Source: an uncultured Oleiphilus sp.
GTDB taxonomy: Bacteria > Pseudomonadota > Gammaproteobacteria > Pseudomonadales > Oleiphilaceae
Reading direction: 5' to 3'
DNA: 62,890 nt
NCBI GenBank assembly: GCA_913020045.1
Contig: CAJWBE010000026.1
Coordinates: 1-62,890, forward strand
Below are positions 10,218 to 19,290 of this stretch, in pieces. Numbering within the stretch: the first letter of the stretch is position 1; each line of letters begins with the position of its first letter. The notes under the pieces were generated by a model. That model was not told the origin of the DNA and searched no databases. It was given only the letters and a program-made list of their open reading frames with translations. The translations under genes and the position numbers were made by a program.

Positions 10218-11261
10218 GTGAATTTCAAGCGTAACCGACAATTTTTTGACATGAATCAAGTTCAATCCACATCACAACCTAGTCGATTTCTCGACACTAT
10301 TGAAATTATTGCTCTGAGCGCCTTACTTGCCGCTCTCGTTTTTTACTTTAACGGCATCACCGAAAACGATCTTTTCAATCAAAGCTTGAAAGACAGCAGC
10401 CATACCGCCGTCTTTTTTGTCGCAACACTTGTTCTCGCGAACACGCTGTCTCAGCCATTTTTCGTGCTTCGACTAGGGCGCGGACTGGTCATTCCCGTTG
10501 CTTTCTTTGGCGGGATAATAACTGGGGTAATGATTGAGTTGGTCCAGCCATCTTTGGGCCGAGAAGGCAGCTTCTTAGATGTTTGGTATGACCTATTAGG
10601 CTGCACCTCAGCAATCCTTGTCTTTATTGCAAGACGCCGACTAGAGCGACGAAACAAAAAGATTTTAGCCATTGCTTGCGCGTGTCTTCTACTTTCAATC
10701 AGCAGCATACTCCCGCTTTATTTCCATCAGGTCATCACACTCAGAAACCAGGCATTCCCGGTAATTTTTAATGCAGAAGAAAACTGGCAAAACGAACTAT
10801 TCAGAGCAAACTATGGCGCATATACCAATACCGTTGGCGCGCCGTCTGGATGGATAAACAATCAGTCTAAAGTGATTCGACTAGACCTAAGTCATGGCCA
10901 GTATCCAGGCATCGCTTTCCGGCAAATAGTTAAAGATTGGGGGCAATATGACGCTCTACGGATAGATATTTTCTCAAAGCTTAAACAAAAAACTAATCTT
11001 GTTATTCGAGTGAGTGACACCCAGCACAATCAAGAACACAGTGACCGATTCAATCGAACACTAACAATAGAGCCCGGTATAAATAACATCGAAATTCTGC
11101 TGGCAGATATCGTCAGCGCTCCTGAGCAGCGTGACCTTTCATTGGATTCAATTGACAGTCTTATTTTATTTTCGACAGAAGCAAGCGCCGACCTAAGTCT
11201 CTATATCGATAATATACGACTGGATCGCCGCCTAGAGAGAGGGCTAGAAAACACACGATAA
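10218..11261 (+). CDS. VanZ-like membrane protein with a C-terminal extracytoplasmic domain
   Basis: A 347-residue protein. The first half has about five membrane segments of the VanZ-like type (GIITGVMIELVQPSLGREGSFLDVWYD carries the family pattern of Glu and Asp between helices; quoted in part: ELVQPSLGREGSFLD). The second half, from about 175, is soluble and rich in beta strands, and resembles carbohydrate-binding-type sandwich domains (ending SADLSLYIDNIRLDRR). The role of VanZ-like proteins outside glycopeptide resistance is not known. A GTG at 10218 and an ATG at 10251 are both possible starts; neither has a good ribosome binding site. It is divergent from clpB. Confidence 0.7.
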   Translation: MNFKRNRQFFDMNQVQSTSQPSRFLDTIEIIALSALLAALVFYFNGITENDLFNQSLKDSSHTAVFFVATLVLANTLSQPFFVLRLGRGLVIPVAFFGGIITGVMIELVQPSLGREGSFLDVWYDLLGCTSAILVFIARRRLERRNKKILAIACACLLLSISSILPLYFHQVITLRNQAFPVIFNAEENWQNELFRANYGAYTNTVGAPSGWINNQSKVIRLDLSHGQYPGIAFRQIVKDWGQYDALRIDIFSKLKQKTNLVIRVSDTQHNQEHSDRFNRTLTIEPGINNIEILLADIVSAPEQRDLSLDSIDSLILFSTEASADLSLYIDNIRLDRRLERGLENTR

Positions 11262-11278
11262 ACCCAGCAACCTAAAAA

Positions 11279-12085
11279 CTAAGGTGCTAACCAAATCAAC
11301 GAAGCCATGCGCCCAGAACGTTTTCCGTCACGACGATATGAGTAGAACTTAGTCTGATCTGAATACGTACAAGCTTCGCCACCATAAACCTGAGTGCCGG
11401 CAACACCAACCAATGCGAGCTGCGTTCGGCAGAGCTGATAGATATCCGCGAAATATTTTTTCTTCGATGAAGCACTTGTTGTAGCCGCAAAAAATGCCTG
11501 GTCGTAAGTGGCATTCATTGCCAGAAATGCCTCCCTAACCTCCGCCCCAACTTCAAAATGCTGCGGCCCAATCGCAGGCCCCATCCAAGCAAGCACCTCT
11601 TCGCTAGAGTCAAACATTTGTGCTGCTTTCGCTACAATGTCAGCCGCTAAACCTCGCCACCCAGCATGAACCGCCATCACTTTTGTGCCTTTTGCGTTAC
11701 ACAATAATACTGGTAAGCAGTCCGCAGTCATTACCGCGCAAACTAGCCCGGGCGCGCTAGTCCAAACACCATCCGCCCGCTCTGCGTTTTGCGCATGTTT
11801 CGCCGCAACAATTTTTGTTCCATGGACCTGTTCTAGCCACTGAAAATCCGTTAATTTCTGTCCGATGGCATTCGCCAGAATCTCTCGGTTGAGCTCGACG
11901 GTGGCAGGGTCATCTTCAACGTGGAGTGCCAAATTCATACTATCGAACGGAAACACACTTTTCCCACCCATTCGGGTAGAAACGCATGCTTTTACATTTA
12001 GCGGGGCTGGCCAATGTGGCTCTAATAACGGTACCGCTTTTTTGTCCACCAAAGAAAAGCATTGAGGTTCTTTCTTAGTCGCCAC
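11279..12085 (-). CDS. pgeF: PgeF/YfiH family multicopper-like oxidase or purine nucleoside phosphorylase
   Basis: A 268-residue member of the YfiH (DUF152) family, which has been described both as peptidoglycan editing factor and as a zinc purine nucleoside phosphorylase/polyphenol oxidase. The zinc triad is intact: His88 (EQVHGTK), Cys123 (TADCLP) and His140 (AVHAGWRG). The GTG start abuts the rluD stop (TAG-GTG), with GAGG in the rluD 3' end as ribosome binding site, so it is coupled to rluD. The rluD-pgeF pair is common in gammaproteobacteria. Confidence 0.93.
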   Translation of the reverse strand: MATKKEPQCFSLVDKKAVPLLEPHWPAPLNVKACVSTRMGGKSVFPFDSMNLALHVEDDPATVELNREILANAIGQKLTDFQWLEQVHGTKIVAAKHAQNAERADGVWTSAPGLVCAVMTADCLPVLLCNAKGTKVMAVHAGWRGLAADIVAKAAQMFDSSEEVLAWMGPAIGPQHFEVGAEVREAFLAMNATYDQAFFAATTSASSKKKYFADIYQLCRTQLALVGVAGTQVYGGEACTYSDQTKFYSYRRDGKRSGRMASLIWLAP

Positions 12086-13033
12086 CTAAGAATCCTCGGC
12101 AATCACCGTCAGCAAATGCTGCATATCTTCTGGTAGCTCTACTTCCCAACTCATCTCCTCTTCTCGTTCAGGGTGAATCAAGGTGAGTTTTTTCGCATGC
12201 AGCGCCTGACGCCCAAAAGAGCGCAACAACTCTTTCAATTCGACACTCGCATTTTTCGGCATCTTCAATCGCCCGCCATACACAGAATCGCCGACGAGAG
12301 CATGATGCAAGTGCGCCATATGGACTCGTATTTGGTGGGTTCGTCCTGTTTCAAGCTTTAATCGCAAGTGAGTATGCGCTGTGTAACGTTTCAACACACG
12401 ATAATGCGTAATCGCGGTCTTTCCAAATGGCGTCACCGCCATTTTCTTGCGATTACTGCTATGACGGGCAATCGGCTCATTAACCACTCCTCCGCCCGTA
12501 AAAACACCGCTCGCGACCGCTTCATACTCTCGCCCCATTTCGCGACTTTGTAGCTGTGCCACGATATGCGCGTGCGCGGACAAGGTTTTAGTCACCACCA
12601 TCAAACCCGTCGTATCTTTATCAAGCCGATGAACAATTCCTGCTCTAGGCACCGTCACTATTTCTGGAAAATGATGAAGCAAGGCATTTACCAACGTGCC
12701 GTCTGGGTTGCCAGCACCGGGGTGCACAACAATACCGGCGGGCTTATTCAATACAATTATCGATTCATCTTCATGGACTATATCGAGAGGAATATCCTGT
12801 GGAATCCACTCTCCCTGCTCTTCAAGCTCGGCATGCACTTCAATTAGATCATTGACTCGAAGCTTTTCTTTTGACTTCAACGCTTTCCCATTGACTAACA
12901 CCGCCCCTTGCTTGATCCATTGCTGAAGGCGTGAACGCGAGTAATCAGGCATCAGTTCCGCCAATACCTGATCAAAACGCGTGCCGGAAAGTTCAACGCT
13001 AACCACGAAGTCTGCTTCTACAATTTGTGTCAT
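12086..13033 (-). CDS. rluD: 23S rRNA pseudouridine synthase RluD
   Basis: A 315-residue protein with an N-terminal S4 RNA-binding domain (about 15-75) and a RluA-family catalytic domain. The motif HRLDKDTTG has the catalytic Asp138. RluD makes pseudouridines in helix 69 of 23S rRNA. It is divergent from bamD, as in many gammaproteobacteria where bamD and rluD are neighbours, which supports RluD over the paralogues RluA and RluC. It is coupled to pgeF downstream. Confidence 0.94.
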   Translation of the reverse strand: MTQIVEADFVVSVELSGTRFDQVLAELMPDYSRSRLQQWIKQGAVLVNGKALKSKEKLRVNDLIEVHAELEEQGEWIPQDIPLDIVHEDESIIVLNKPAGIVVHPGAGNPDGTLVNALLHHFPEIVTVPRAGIVHRLDKDTTGLMVVTKTLSAHAHIVAQLQSREMGREYEAVASGVFTGGGVVNEPIARHSSNRKKMAVTPFGKTAITHYRVLKRYTAHTHLRLKLETGRTHQIRVHMAHLHHALVGDSVYGGRLKMPKNASVELKELLRSFGRQALHAKKLTLIHPEREEEMSWEVELPEDMQHLLTVIAEDS

Positions 13034-13250
13034 CTAGTTCGCCTGTAAATAGATATTGTTGCAACTGAGGTGGCAACAGTGTTTCCGCAAATTAATACCC
13101 GCTTAGGATGTTTTGTGGAATAATGACCCGATTATAACGAGCTCTTGCCTTTGATGTGCAAGAGATTGTGCAAGAGAAGATGTACTGAAATACGGATTGA
13201 CGTCATTGTCCGTATTTTTCCAGCTAGTTATCCACCCAACGAAACAGACT

Positions 13251-14081
13251 ATGAAAGCTTTGCTAAATGCGGCCTTAGCCGCTCTAATAATGTGTTTTAT
13301 CCTGACTGGATGCAGCTCCGCGCCTAAAAAAGATGCGACCGAGCAAGAACTTTACGAAGATGCAAAAAAAGCCATTAAATTACGCAATTTTTCGCAAGCC
13401 ACCGTTGCCCTTGAGGAACTGGAAGCAAACTACCCATTCGGGACATATGCTGAGCAAGCGCAACTTGATTTAGTTTATGCGCGCTACAGCGCACTCGATT
13501 TAGAGGGCTCTATCCTCGCCGCAGACAGATTCATTCGTCTTCACCCGCAAAGTCCTAATGTTGATTATGCATATTACATTAAGGGCATCGCCAACTATCA
13601 TCTCGACATCGGGGTTGCCTCTCAATATTTTTCGTCCGTTGATATTAGCTCTCGAGACCCCGGCAATATGCGTCAGGCATTTAGCGACTTCTCAGAACTC
13701 ATCACCCGCTTTCCTTCAAGCCAATACGCAGCCGACGCACAGCGTCGCATGATTGAAATTCGAAATCGGCTAGCGGAATACGAAGTGCATGCCGCACGCT
13801 ATTACATTAAGCGCGAATCATATATCGCCGCTGCAAACCGAGCCGCTCATGTCGTCGAAAATTATCCGACGACGCCTGCCATAGAAAACGCGCTCATCAT
13901 TATGATTGAAGTGTATCAGCACCTTAAGCTCGAAGAGCAGGCAACAGACGCGCTATCTGTACTTCGCTTGAACTATCCCAATGGCAAAGGTTTTAATGAC
14001 CAAGGCGAGTTTTTTCCTCAGTTTATTGTTGAGCAGAACCGAAGCCTACTTAGCGTTGTGACATTTGGCTTATTTGACTAG
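13251..14081 (+). CDS. bamD: Outer membrane assembly lipoprotein BamD
   Basis: A 276-residue lipoprotein of the YfiO/ComL family. The signal peptide ends with lipobox LTGC (Cys21), and the mature protein is built of TPR repeats (about 30-250), with the family pattern LYEDAKKAI..NFSQA and EQAQLDLVYA. BamD is part of the BAM complex that folds outer membrane beta-barrels. I start at 13251; an in-frame ATG 18 codons earlier would place a non-signal stretch in front of a complete lipoprotein signal. The 217-bp gap to rluD holds the divergent promoters. Confidence 0.95.
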   Translation: MKALLNAALAALIMCFILTGCSSAPKKDATEQELYEDAKKAIKLRNFSQATVALEELEANYPFGTYAEQAQLDLVYARYSALDLEGSILAADRFIRLHPQSPNVDYAYYIKGIANYHLDIGVASQYFSSVDISSRDPGNMRQAFSDFSELITRFPSSQYAADAQRRMIEIRNRLAEYEVHAARYYIKRESYIAAANRAAHVVENYPTTPAIENALIIMIEVYQHLKLEEQATDALSVLRLNYPNGKGFNDQGEFFPQFIVEQNRSLLSVVTFGLFD

Positions 14082-14114
14082 AACACTTTTTGACTAGGGC
14101 ATGGAAGAAACAGC

Positions 14115-14951
14115 ATGACGACCAAACAAGACATTCTTGCAGAAATGCGCGTACTCGAAGATATCAACCCTGAGTTTGAGATCAAACGTCGCGTTGAATT
14201 CATCAAGAAAACACTTACCGAATCTGGCCAGAGCTCACTGGTATTAGGAATAAGCGGCGGGATTGACTCGCTAACATGTGGCAAACTAGCCCAACTCGCG
14301 ATAGATGAACTAAACAGAAACGCGCCTGACAAGCCGTATTCATTTATTGCAGTGCGGCTCCCCTATGGAACTCAGCAAGACGAAGCAGACGCCCAACTTT
14401 CTATCGACTTCATTCAACCTAGCGAAAGCCTCACGATTAACGTAAAGCCCAGCACCGACGCACTTCATGAGCAAGTATTCGAGGCCGTATCAGGCATTAA
14501 AGCGATCGAAGAACACTCTTACGACGCAGACTTCGCTAAAGGCAACACAAAAGCTCGGCAACGAATGGTTGCCCAGTACTATATTGCAGGGTTGGTAGGC
14601 GGTTTAGTGCTAGGCACCGACCACTCAGCAGAAAATATTACGGGGTTTTATACAAAATACGGAGATGGCGCTGTCGATTTGATTCCCCTGTTTGGTTTAA
14701 ACAAACGGCAGGTTCGTTCGCTCGCCAAAACGTTGGGTGCGCCAGATAAAATCATCACCAAAGCCCCAACAGCAGACTTAGAGTGCCATGACCCAGGCAA
14801 AGAAGATGAACATGCACTTGGCCTGAGCTACGATCAGATTGACGATTTTCTTGAAGGAAAAAAAGTCGACGCTTCGGTCGAAGAAAAGCTCATTCGCCAA
14901 TATCAAATTACGCAACATAAACGGCAAGCTATCCCTACCGTTTACGACTAA
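14115..14951 (+). CDS. nadE: Ammonia-dependent NAD+ synthetase
   Basis: A 278-residue enzyme, the last step of NAD synthesis, amidating deamido-NAD with ammonia and ATP. The PP-loop SGGIDS is at 47-52, and [19 protein letters not shown] is the conserved substrate-binding block. There is no glutaminase domain, so it uses free ammonia. Length matches E. coli NadE (275). It starts 33 bp after bamD, possibly co-transcribed. Confidence 0.95.
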   Translation: MTTKQDILAEMRVLEDINPEFEIKRRVEFIKKTLTESGQSSLVLGISGGIDSLTCGKLAQLAIDELNRNAPDKPYSFIAVRLPYGTQQDEADAQLSIDFIQPSESLTINVKPSTDALHEQVFEAVSGIKAIEEHSYDADFAKGNTKARQRMVAQYYIAGLVGGLVLGTDHSAENITGFYTKYGDGAVDLIPLFGLNKRQVRSLAKTLGAPDKIITKAPTADLECHDPGKEDEHALGLSYDQIDDFLEGKKVDASVEEKLIRQYQITQHKRQAIPTVYD

Positions 14952-15008
14952 GCACATCCTGCGTTGATGACGTTTACTCGACACTACGCATTATGAACAA
15001 GGCCCAGC

Positions 15009-15662
15009 TCATTTAGTGATTATCTGCTCACCCGCCTTTTTTACCAAATCAGGTGCAGCGCGAGGCGGCACGTTAATGCCTTTATAACAGGCCTTGCGCG
15101 CATGCACTCTATCAATCCAAGCGAGTAAGTCCGGCATCTCTGAAACATCTACGCCGCTCCATTCGTATGTCCTAGCCCAACACCAATTAGCAATATCCGC
15201 AATCGAAAACTCGTCGCACAAATACTCGCGCCCCTTTAATCGCGTATCCAGCACGGCAAGCAAGCGCTGGGACTCGTTCTGGTAGCGCTCAATCACTGGC
15301 TGAATTTTCTCCGGAAAGTATCTGAAAAAAACGTTTGCCTGCCCCATCATCGGTCCGACGCCACCCATTTGAAACATCAACCATTGCAGAACCTCATAAC
15401 GCGCCCGCCCTGTTGGCAATAGACGCCCCGTTTTCTCGGCCAAATAGATCATGATTGCACCAGACTCAAATACCGTCTCTTTCGTGTCTCTGTCATATAT
15501 GACGGGTATGCGCCCATTTGGATTCATTGCCAAAAAAGCCTCTGTCTTTTGCTCTTGCGCCATTAAGTTAATTGGATGCAAGGTGTACTCCAAACCCAAC
15601 TCCTCAAGCGTACACGAGGCCTTCCAACCATTTGGCGTTGCCGAACTATATAGATCAATCAT
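15009..15662 (-). CDS. Glutathione S-transferase, nu-class (YfcG/YghU-like)
   Basis: A 217-residue GST. The N-terminal thioredoxin-like domain begins MIDLYSSATPNGWKASCTLEE, a nu-class pattern like E. coli YfcG (MIDLYFAPTPNG), whose members act as disulfide-bond reductases with two glutathiones. The N-P-N-G-R-I-P-V cis-proline loop and the ESGAI motif bind glutathione. The C-terminal helical domain is full length. It lies 10 bp after the next GST gene, so they form an operon, divergent from a TetR gene. Confidence 0.88.
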   Translation of the reverse strand: MIDLYSSATPNGWKASCTLEELGLEYTLHPINLMAQEQKTEAFLAMNPNGRIPVIYDRDTKETVFESGAIMIYLAEKTGRLLPTGRARYEVLQWLMFQMGGVGPMMGQANVFFRYFPEKIQPVIERYQNESQRLLAVLDTRLKGREYLCDEFSIADIANWCWARTYEWSGVDVSEMPDLLAWIDRVHARKACYKGINVPPRAAPDLVKKAGEQIITK

Positions 15663-15672
15663 GCTTCTCTAC

Positions 15673-16287
15673 CTACGCTTTTGCGCTATCTCTTTCGTTA
15701 ATCTGTGCATACCAACGGTTAATGTTTGGCATGGTATCGTCTCGCCGCACACCGACCACTTTCGCAAAATCGATCGACACGAAAGCCGTAATATCCGCAA
15801 TACTAAATTCATCTCCCGCAATGAATTCAGTCACAGATAAATGCTTCTCTAGCTCCTTCAAGAATTTTGAAACCTCTTCAACACACAAGGCACCCCACTC
15901 TTTAACCGGAGTCATCCTGTCAGCGAAAAAACCTGAGGTATGTTGAAACCCCATCCCTATCATATTCATAAAATAGATCTCACAGCGACGCTGCCACATT
16001 TCGACGTTGGCCTGCGCCTTTGGGGTTCTGCCCATTAATGGGTGCTCTGGATACAAGGCTTCGAAGTAGCGACAAATCGCGACAGATTCAGAGATTTCAG
16101 TCCCGTCATCCAGCTCCATGACGGGTATCTTCCCTAAAAAGTTTTTCTGCTTAAATTCGCGTGTAATATTATCGCCAGCTTTTAGATCTAACTGAACAAA
16201 CTCGACTTGATCTAACACGCCCTTCTCTGCCAAAAATATCCTGACCCGCCTCGCATTAGGGGCAATTTTTTGCTCATAAACTTTCAT
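15673..16287 (-). CDS. Glutathione S-transferase family protein
   Basis: A 204-residue GST of different sequence from its neighbour. The N-terminal domain has the cis-proline loop GKIPVMELDDGTEISES, which holds the glutathione-binding Glu-Ser. The C-terminal domain is helical. It is the first gene of a two-GST operon. The intergenic region upstream carries a TetR-type inverted repeat (16389-16404), so the pair is probably repressed by the TetR protein encoded on the other side. The substrate is unknown. Confidence 0.87.
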   Translation of the reverse strand: MKVYEQKIAPNARRVRIFLAEKGVLDQVEFVQLDLKAGDNITREFKQKNFLGKIPVMELDDGTEISESVAICRYFEALYPEHPLMGRTPKAQANVEMWQRRCEIYFMNMIGMGFQHTSGFFADRMTPVKEWGALCVEEVSKFLKELEKHLSVTEFIAGDEFSIADITAFVSIDFAKVVGVRRDDTMPNINRWYAQINERDSAKA

Positions 16288-16388
16288 TAGAACTCCACCT
16301 TAAATTATCCAAATTATCTCAACGCGACTAGCACTAAAATTGAACATACGGGCAGCGAATAACATACAAGCGATAAAGCTACCTCTAA

Positions 16389-16404
16389 AAACTAAACATA
16401 GTTT
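16389..16404. promoter_or_regulatory. Candidate TetR operator between divergent GST and tetR genes
   Basis: A perfect inverted repeat AAACTA-AACA-TAGTTT lies between the two divergent genes, about 100 bp from the GST start and 64 bp from the tetR start. Its size and symmetry fit a TetR-family dimer site. A second, more widely spaced repeat (GTTCTG/CAGAAC, 16415-16441) lies next to it. Confidence 0.5.
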
Positions 16405-16467
16405 CAGACCAGGCGTTCTGCTATCCTAGTAATAACAGAACACATGGTCAACAACAAAGGCAATTTT

Positions 16468-17043
16468 ATGGCACGCCCACTATCCTTTAACCCTGAAGAA
16501 AAGCTGCGCGCTGCTATGTTTATTTTTTGGAATGAGGGATATGCAAAGACCAGCATCAATGAGTTATCGGGCCAGCTTGGGATTAACAAATTCAGTATTT
16601 ACAAACAATTTGGCAGTAAAAACGACTTTTACCTTAAATCACTCCGCCACTACCACGACACTATTTTTATCCCATTATTGAAGCCGCTAGAAGAACGACA
16701 AGGGCTAAGGTCAATATTGCGCTACTTCGAAAACTTTTCTGCTCAGGTCTCGAAGCCAAATGGCGCCTCCGGCTGCTTAATCAACAACACATTACTGGCC
16801 GACAACAACGCACCGGAGGAAAGTCTTATATGTGCGAAAAAAATGGTTGGCGAGCTGCGAGTATTACTCAAGGATAACTTTGAAATCGCGGCACAAAGAG
16901 ATCAGATCCAAGAAAATCCAAAAGACTGCCTAAACTTTACGCTGATGAATATTCAAGCCCTGCTGAATACGCGCAGAACATTGGGGCCACTGCTAATGCA
17001 GAACAATATTAATTTTTTGGTACGTCGAATCAAGCAGTGGTAG
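16468..17043 (+). CDS. TetR/AcrR family transcriptional regulator
   Basis: A 191-residue regulator. The N-terminal helix-turn-helix covers about 10-55 (AMFIFWNEGYAKTSINELS, then GINKFSIYKQFGSKNDF, the classic TetR pattern). The C-terminal ligand domain contains NGASGCLINNT, typical of the branch that senses electrophiles or quinones (GCL.NT with a Cys). The Cys could be redox-sensitive, which would suit control of glutathione transferases. I start at 16468, preceded by AAAGG eight bases away. The gene ends in a hexanucleotide repeat that supplies the stop codon. Confidence 0.88.
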   Translation: MARPLSFNPEEKLRAAMFIFWNEGYAKTSINELSGQLGINKFSIYKQFGSKNDFYLKSLRHYHDTIFIPLLKPLEERQGLRSILRYFENFSAQVSKPNGASGCLINNTLLADNNAPEESLICAKKMVGELRVLLKDNFEIAAQRDQIQENPKDCLNFTLMNIQALLNTRRTLGPLLMQNNINFLVRRIKQW

Positions 17044-17083
17044 TGGTAGTGGTAGTGGTAGTGGTAGTGGTAGTGGTAGTGGT
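17038..17083 (+). repeat. Hexanucleotide microsatellite (TGGTAG)7
   Basis: Seven perfect TGGTAG units plus TGGT. The first unit encodes the last Trp and the TAG stop of the TetR gene; every following unit keeps another TAG in the same frame. A change in copy number would therefore not alter the protein. It ends 137 bp before the acyltransferase start, so it could only change the spacing to that gene. Confidence 0.95.
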
Positions 17084-17220
17084 CATTTTATCGCTAAGCA
17101 ATATGACGACTACACCCTCTTTGCCAGAAAGATCAAAAGCCCCTGTCATGCTAATTAAATCTATTTGCAAACGGACAACAAAATTACAAAAACGCCCCCA
17201 ATGAAGTGTGCTATATTTGA

Positions 17221-18132
17221 ATGCAATTTAAACCCATTACGACAAGTGCAGTTCCTATGTCCAACAAGCCTCTAGCGATTCGCGACAAAACAATTTTCGA
17301 CGGTTTCTTCGTCAAATCTTTCCTTAAGATGCTCTACCTAGCATGGTTTAAGATCTCCGGTTGGAAGACGATTCAAAACCCGCCCGAAGGTGCCGGTATT
17401 ACCATTGCTGCGCCGCACACATCGAACTGGGACATTGTTTACGCGCTTGGCGCCGCCATTATATTTGACATCAAAATTTACTTTTCAATTAAAGAAAGTT
17501 GGTGCCGTCTTCCCGTCCTAGGCCCAATAATGCTTTGGATGGGTGGAATTCCGATTAACCGTTCTGCCGGCGCAAAAGGGCAAGTCACACTCATTAAAGA
17601 ATTTGTCGATAAACACCGCAACCAACGCATCTTTTTCCTGTTTACCCCAGAAGGAACGCGCGGCGATGTTAAGCAATGGAAAACCGGTTTTTATCACGTC
17701 GCTAAAGACTGCAACCTTCCTATATTTCTTGCGAAGGTCGATTACAGAACTAAGGAGTCTGGCGTCTTTCATTCGTTCGACCTTTGTGACGATAAAGATG
17801 CAGACATTGCGAACCTCCAAGAGTCATATAAAAGCGTGTGTGGTCGCTTTCCTGACCAACAATTTCCAGTTTATGCCGGCCCTCTGCCGCAAATATCCGC
17901 GCGCGAAGAACGCGTGATGAAAGCCTTGTATTCATTGAAAGGCAAAGCCACTCAAGCAGAGATTTCCGCGCGAGCAAAACTGGAAGAGATCAGTACAGAA
18001 ATGCTCGACTTTCTTGTTGAGAAAGGCATTTTAGAGCGCGATGATTTAAACGAAGGCGACCGACTAACCAGCCGCTATAAACTCACTGTTGCAGGGAATG
18101 GCTGCCTCTTTCATCTCGCACCAAGTCTTTAA
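17221..18132 (+). CDS. PlsC-like lysophospholipid acyltransferase with C-terminal helical extension
   Basis: A 303-residue protein. The acyltransferase motifs are H-x4-D (His66-Asp71 in PHTSNWD), the GGIPINRSA block (about 109-116) and FTPEGTRG (141-148), which bind the acyl acceptor. A hydrophobic N-terminal stretch could anchor it to the inner face of the membrane. Residues from about 225 to 300 (KALYSLKGKATQAEISARA...) look like a winged-helix-type extension that ordinary PlsC enzymes lack. The acceptor is not predictable. An ATG at 17257 is an alternative start; neither shows a ribosome binding site. Confidence 0.82.
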   Translation: MQFKPITTSAVPMSNKPLAIRDKTIFDGFFVKSFLKMLYLAWFKISGWKTIQNPPEGAGITIAAPHTSNWDIVYALGAAIIFDIKIYFSIKESWCRLPVLGPIMLWMGGIPINRSAGAKGQVTLIKEFVDKHRNQRIFFLFTPEGTRGDVKQWKTGFYHVAKDCNLPIFLAKVDYRTKESGVFHSFDLCDDKDADIANLQESYKSVCGRFPDQQFPVYAGPLPQISAREERVMKALYSLKGKATQAEISARAKLEEISTEMLDFLVEKGILERDDLNEGDRLTSRYKLTVAGNGCLFHLAPSL

Positions 18133-18141
18133 TGCAATGCA

Positions 18142-18173
18142 AACAAATGCTCTCTGCTGCGAGAGCATTTGTT
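18142..18173 (+). terminator. Hairpin after the acyltransferase gene
   Basis: A perfect 13-bp stem (AACAAATGCTCTC/GAGAGCATTTGTT) with a 6-nt loop lies just past the stop codon. The right arm is T-rich but there is no long U tract after it. Probably a terminator. Confidence 0.6.
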
Positions 18174-18354
18174 AAGACATACATCAGCCAATAATTCAGC
18201 AAACACATCAGCACCTAGACATCCAAAATACCCCTCCCTACCTTCTCATTTGAATGAATGTCGGCAATCGCTTAAATGAAGCTGGACCCGCTGCGAATTA
18301 AGCTACAATGAAAAATATAGATCCCACAATTCGAGACTCTTCAAAAGGAATTCG

Positions 18355-19290
18355 ATGCTGTCTTTACCGCAAACCTACGCCACCATTGCGAAAGCACGAG
18401 GCCGTTTTCTAGCACTGATAGGGATACTCATTTTTTTATCCGCGGCAAAAACTCACGCCACTCAAACTCAAACTCAAACTCAAACTCAAACTCAAACAAG
18501 GATGATTCGTTACCCTAGCGCTGGCGAAAACTTTATAGAGCACCACGCATACCCAATCGCGCTGTTGTCTCTTGCATTAGAGAAAAGCGAACAAAACTTG
18601 CGTTTAACGCCTTCAGAAAAGTTCATGCATCAAGGTCGTGCTCTCAAACAACTCGAAGCAGGACAAGACATTGATGTGCTGTGGACAATGACATCTAAAA
18701 CGCGCGAACAAGAGCTTATTCCTATTCGTATTCCCATCTATAAAGGTTTGATCGGCTGGCGGGTATTTTTAAGTAGTCGTAAAGATGTGATTAACGCAAG
18801 CAATGCGCTTTCACTTGAGCAAGTGAAATCATTGTCGACCATACAAGGCCATGACTGGCCAGACACGCATATTTTGAAACACAATGGCTTCAATATTCAA
18901 AACTCGCCTAGTTACGCTGGCTTGTTCACGATGCTGGCCTTACAGCGGGCAGACCTGTTCCCACGGTCAATCATTGAGGTATGGGACGAACTAAGAAAAT
19001 TCGAAGCTGATGGCATAGGACTGGAGCAACACACGCTTATCAGCTACCCAAGCGCATCTTACTTTTTTGTCTCTCCAAACAACACAGCGCTCGCTATGCA
19101 GGTCGAGAACGGCCTAAGAAAAGCAATCAGAGATGGTAGCTTTGAAGCCCTATTCCAGCAGCACTTTGCAAGCGCCATCAAAAAAGCAAAGACCTCTAGC
19201 AGAACTCACTACCGATTAGAAAACCCGTTATTGCCAGAAATGACACCAACCCATGACAAAGCTCTCTGGTTCATGCCGAACCAACATTAG
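18355..19290 (+). CDS. Periplasmic solute-binding-like protein with TQ repeats after the signal
   Basis: A 311-residue exported protein. The signal peptide covers about 1-36. Next comes a run of six Thr-Gln dipeptides from a DNA microsatellite, then a domain (about 50-275) that resembles family 3 solute-binding proteins of the kind often found as single genes in marine gammaproteobacteria (MIRYPSAGENF, DVLWTMTSKTREQELIPIRIPIYKGLIGWRVF region). No transporter gene is next to it, so it may sense or scavenge rather than feed a permease. Its stop codon overlaps that of the convergent lipoprotein gene by 3 bases. The fold call is from pattern only. Confidence 0.65.
   Translation: MLSLPQTYATIAKARGRFLALIGILIFLSAAKTHATQTQTQTQTQTQTRMIRYPSAGENFIEHHAYPIALLSLALEKSEQNLRLTPSEKFMHQGRALKQLEAGQDIDVLWTMTSKTREQELIPIRIPIYKGLIGWRVFLSSRKDVINASNALSLEQVKSLSTIQGHDWPDTHILKHNGFNIQNSPSYAGLFTMLALQRADLFPRSIIEVWDELRKFEADGIGLEQHTLISYPSASYFFVSPNNTALAMQVENGLRKAIRDGSFEALFQQHFASAIKKAKTSSRTHYRLENPLLPEMTPTHDKALWFMPNQH
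18460..18495 (+). repeat. Hexanucleotide microsatellite (ACTCAA)6
   Basis: Six perfect ACTCAA units inside the coding sequence, encoding (Thr-Gln)6 right after the signal peptide of the solute-binding-like protein. Copy-number change would lengthen or shorten the mature N-terminus without a frameshift. Confidence 0.95.
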
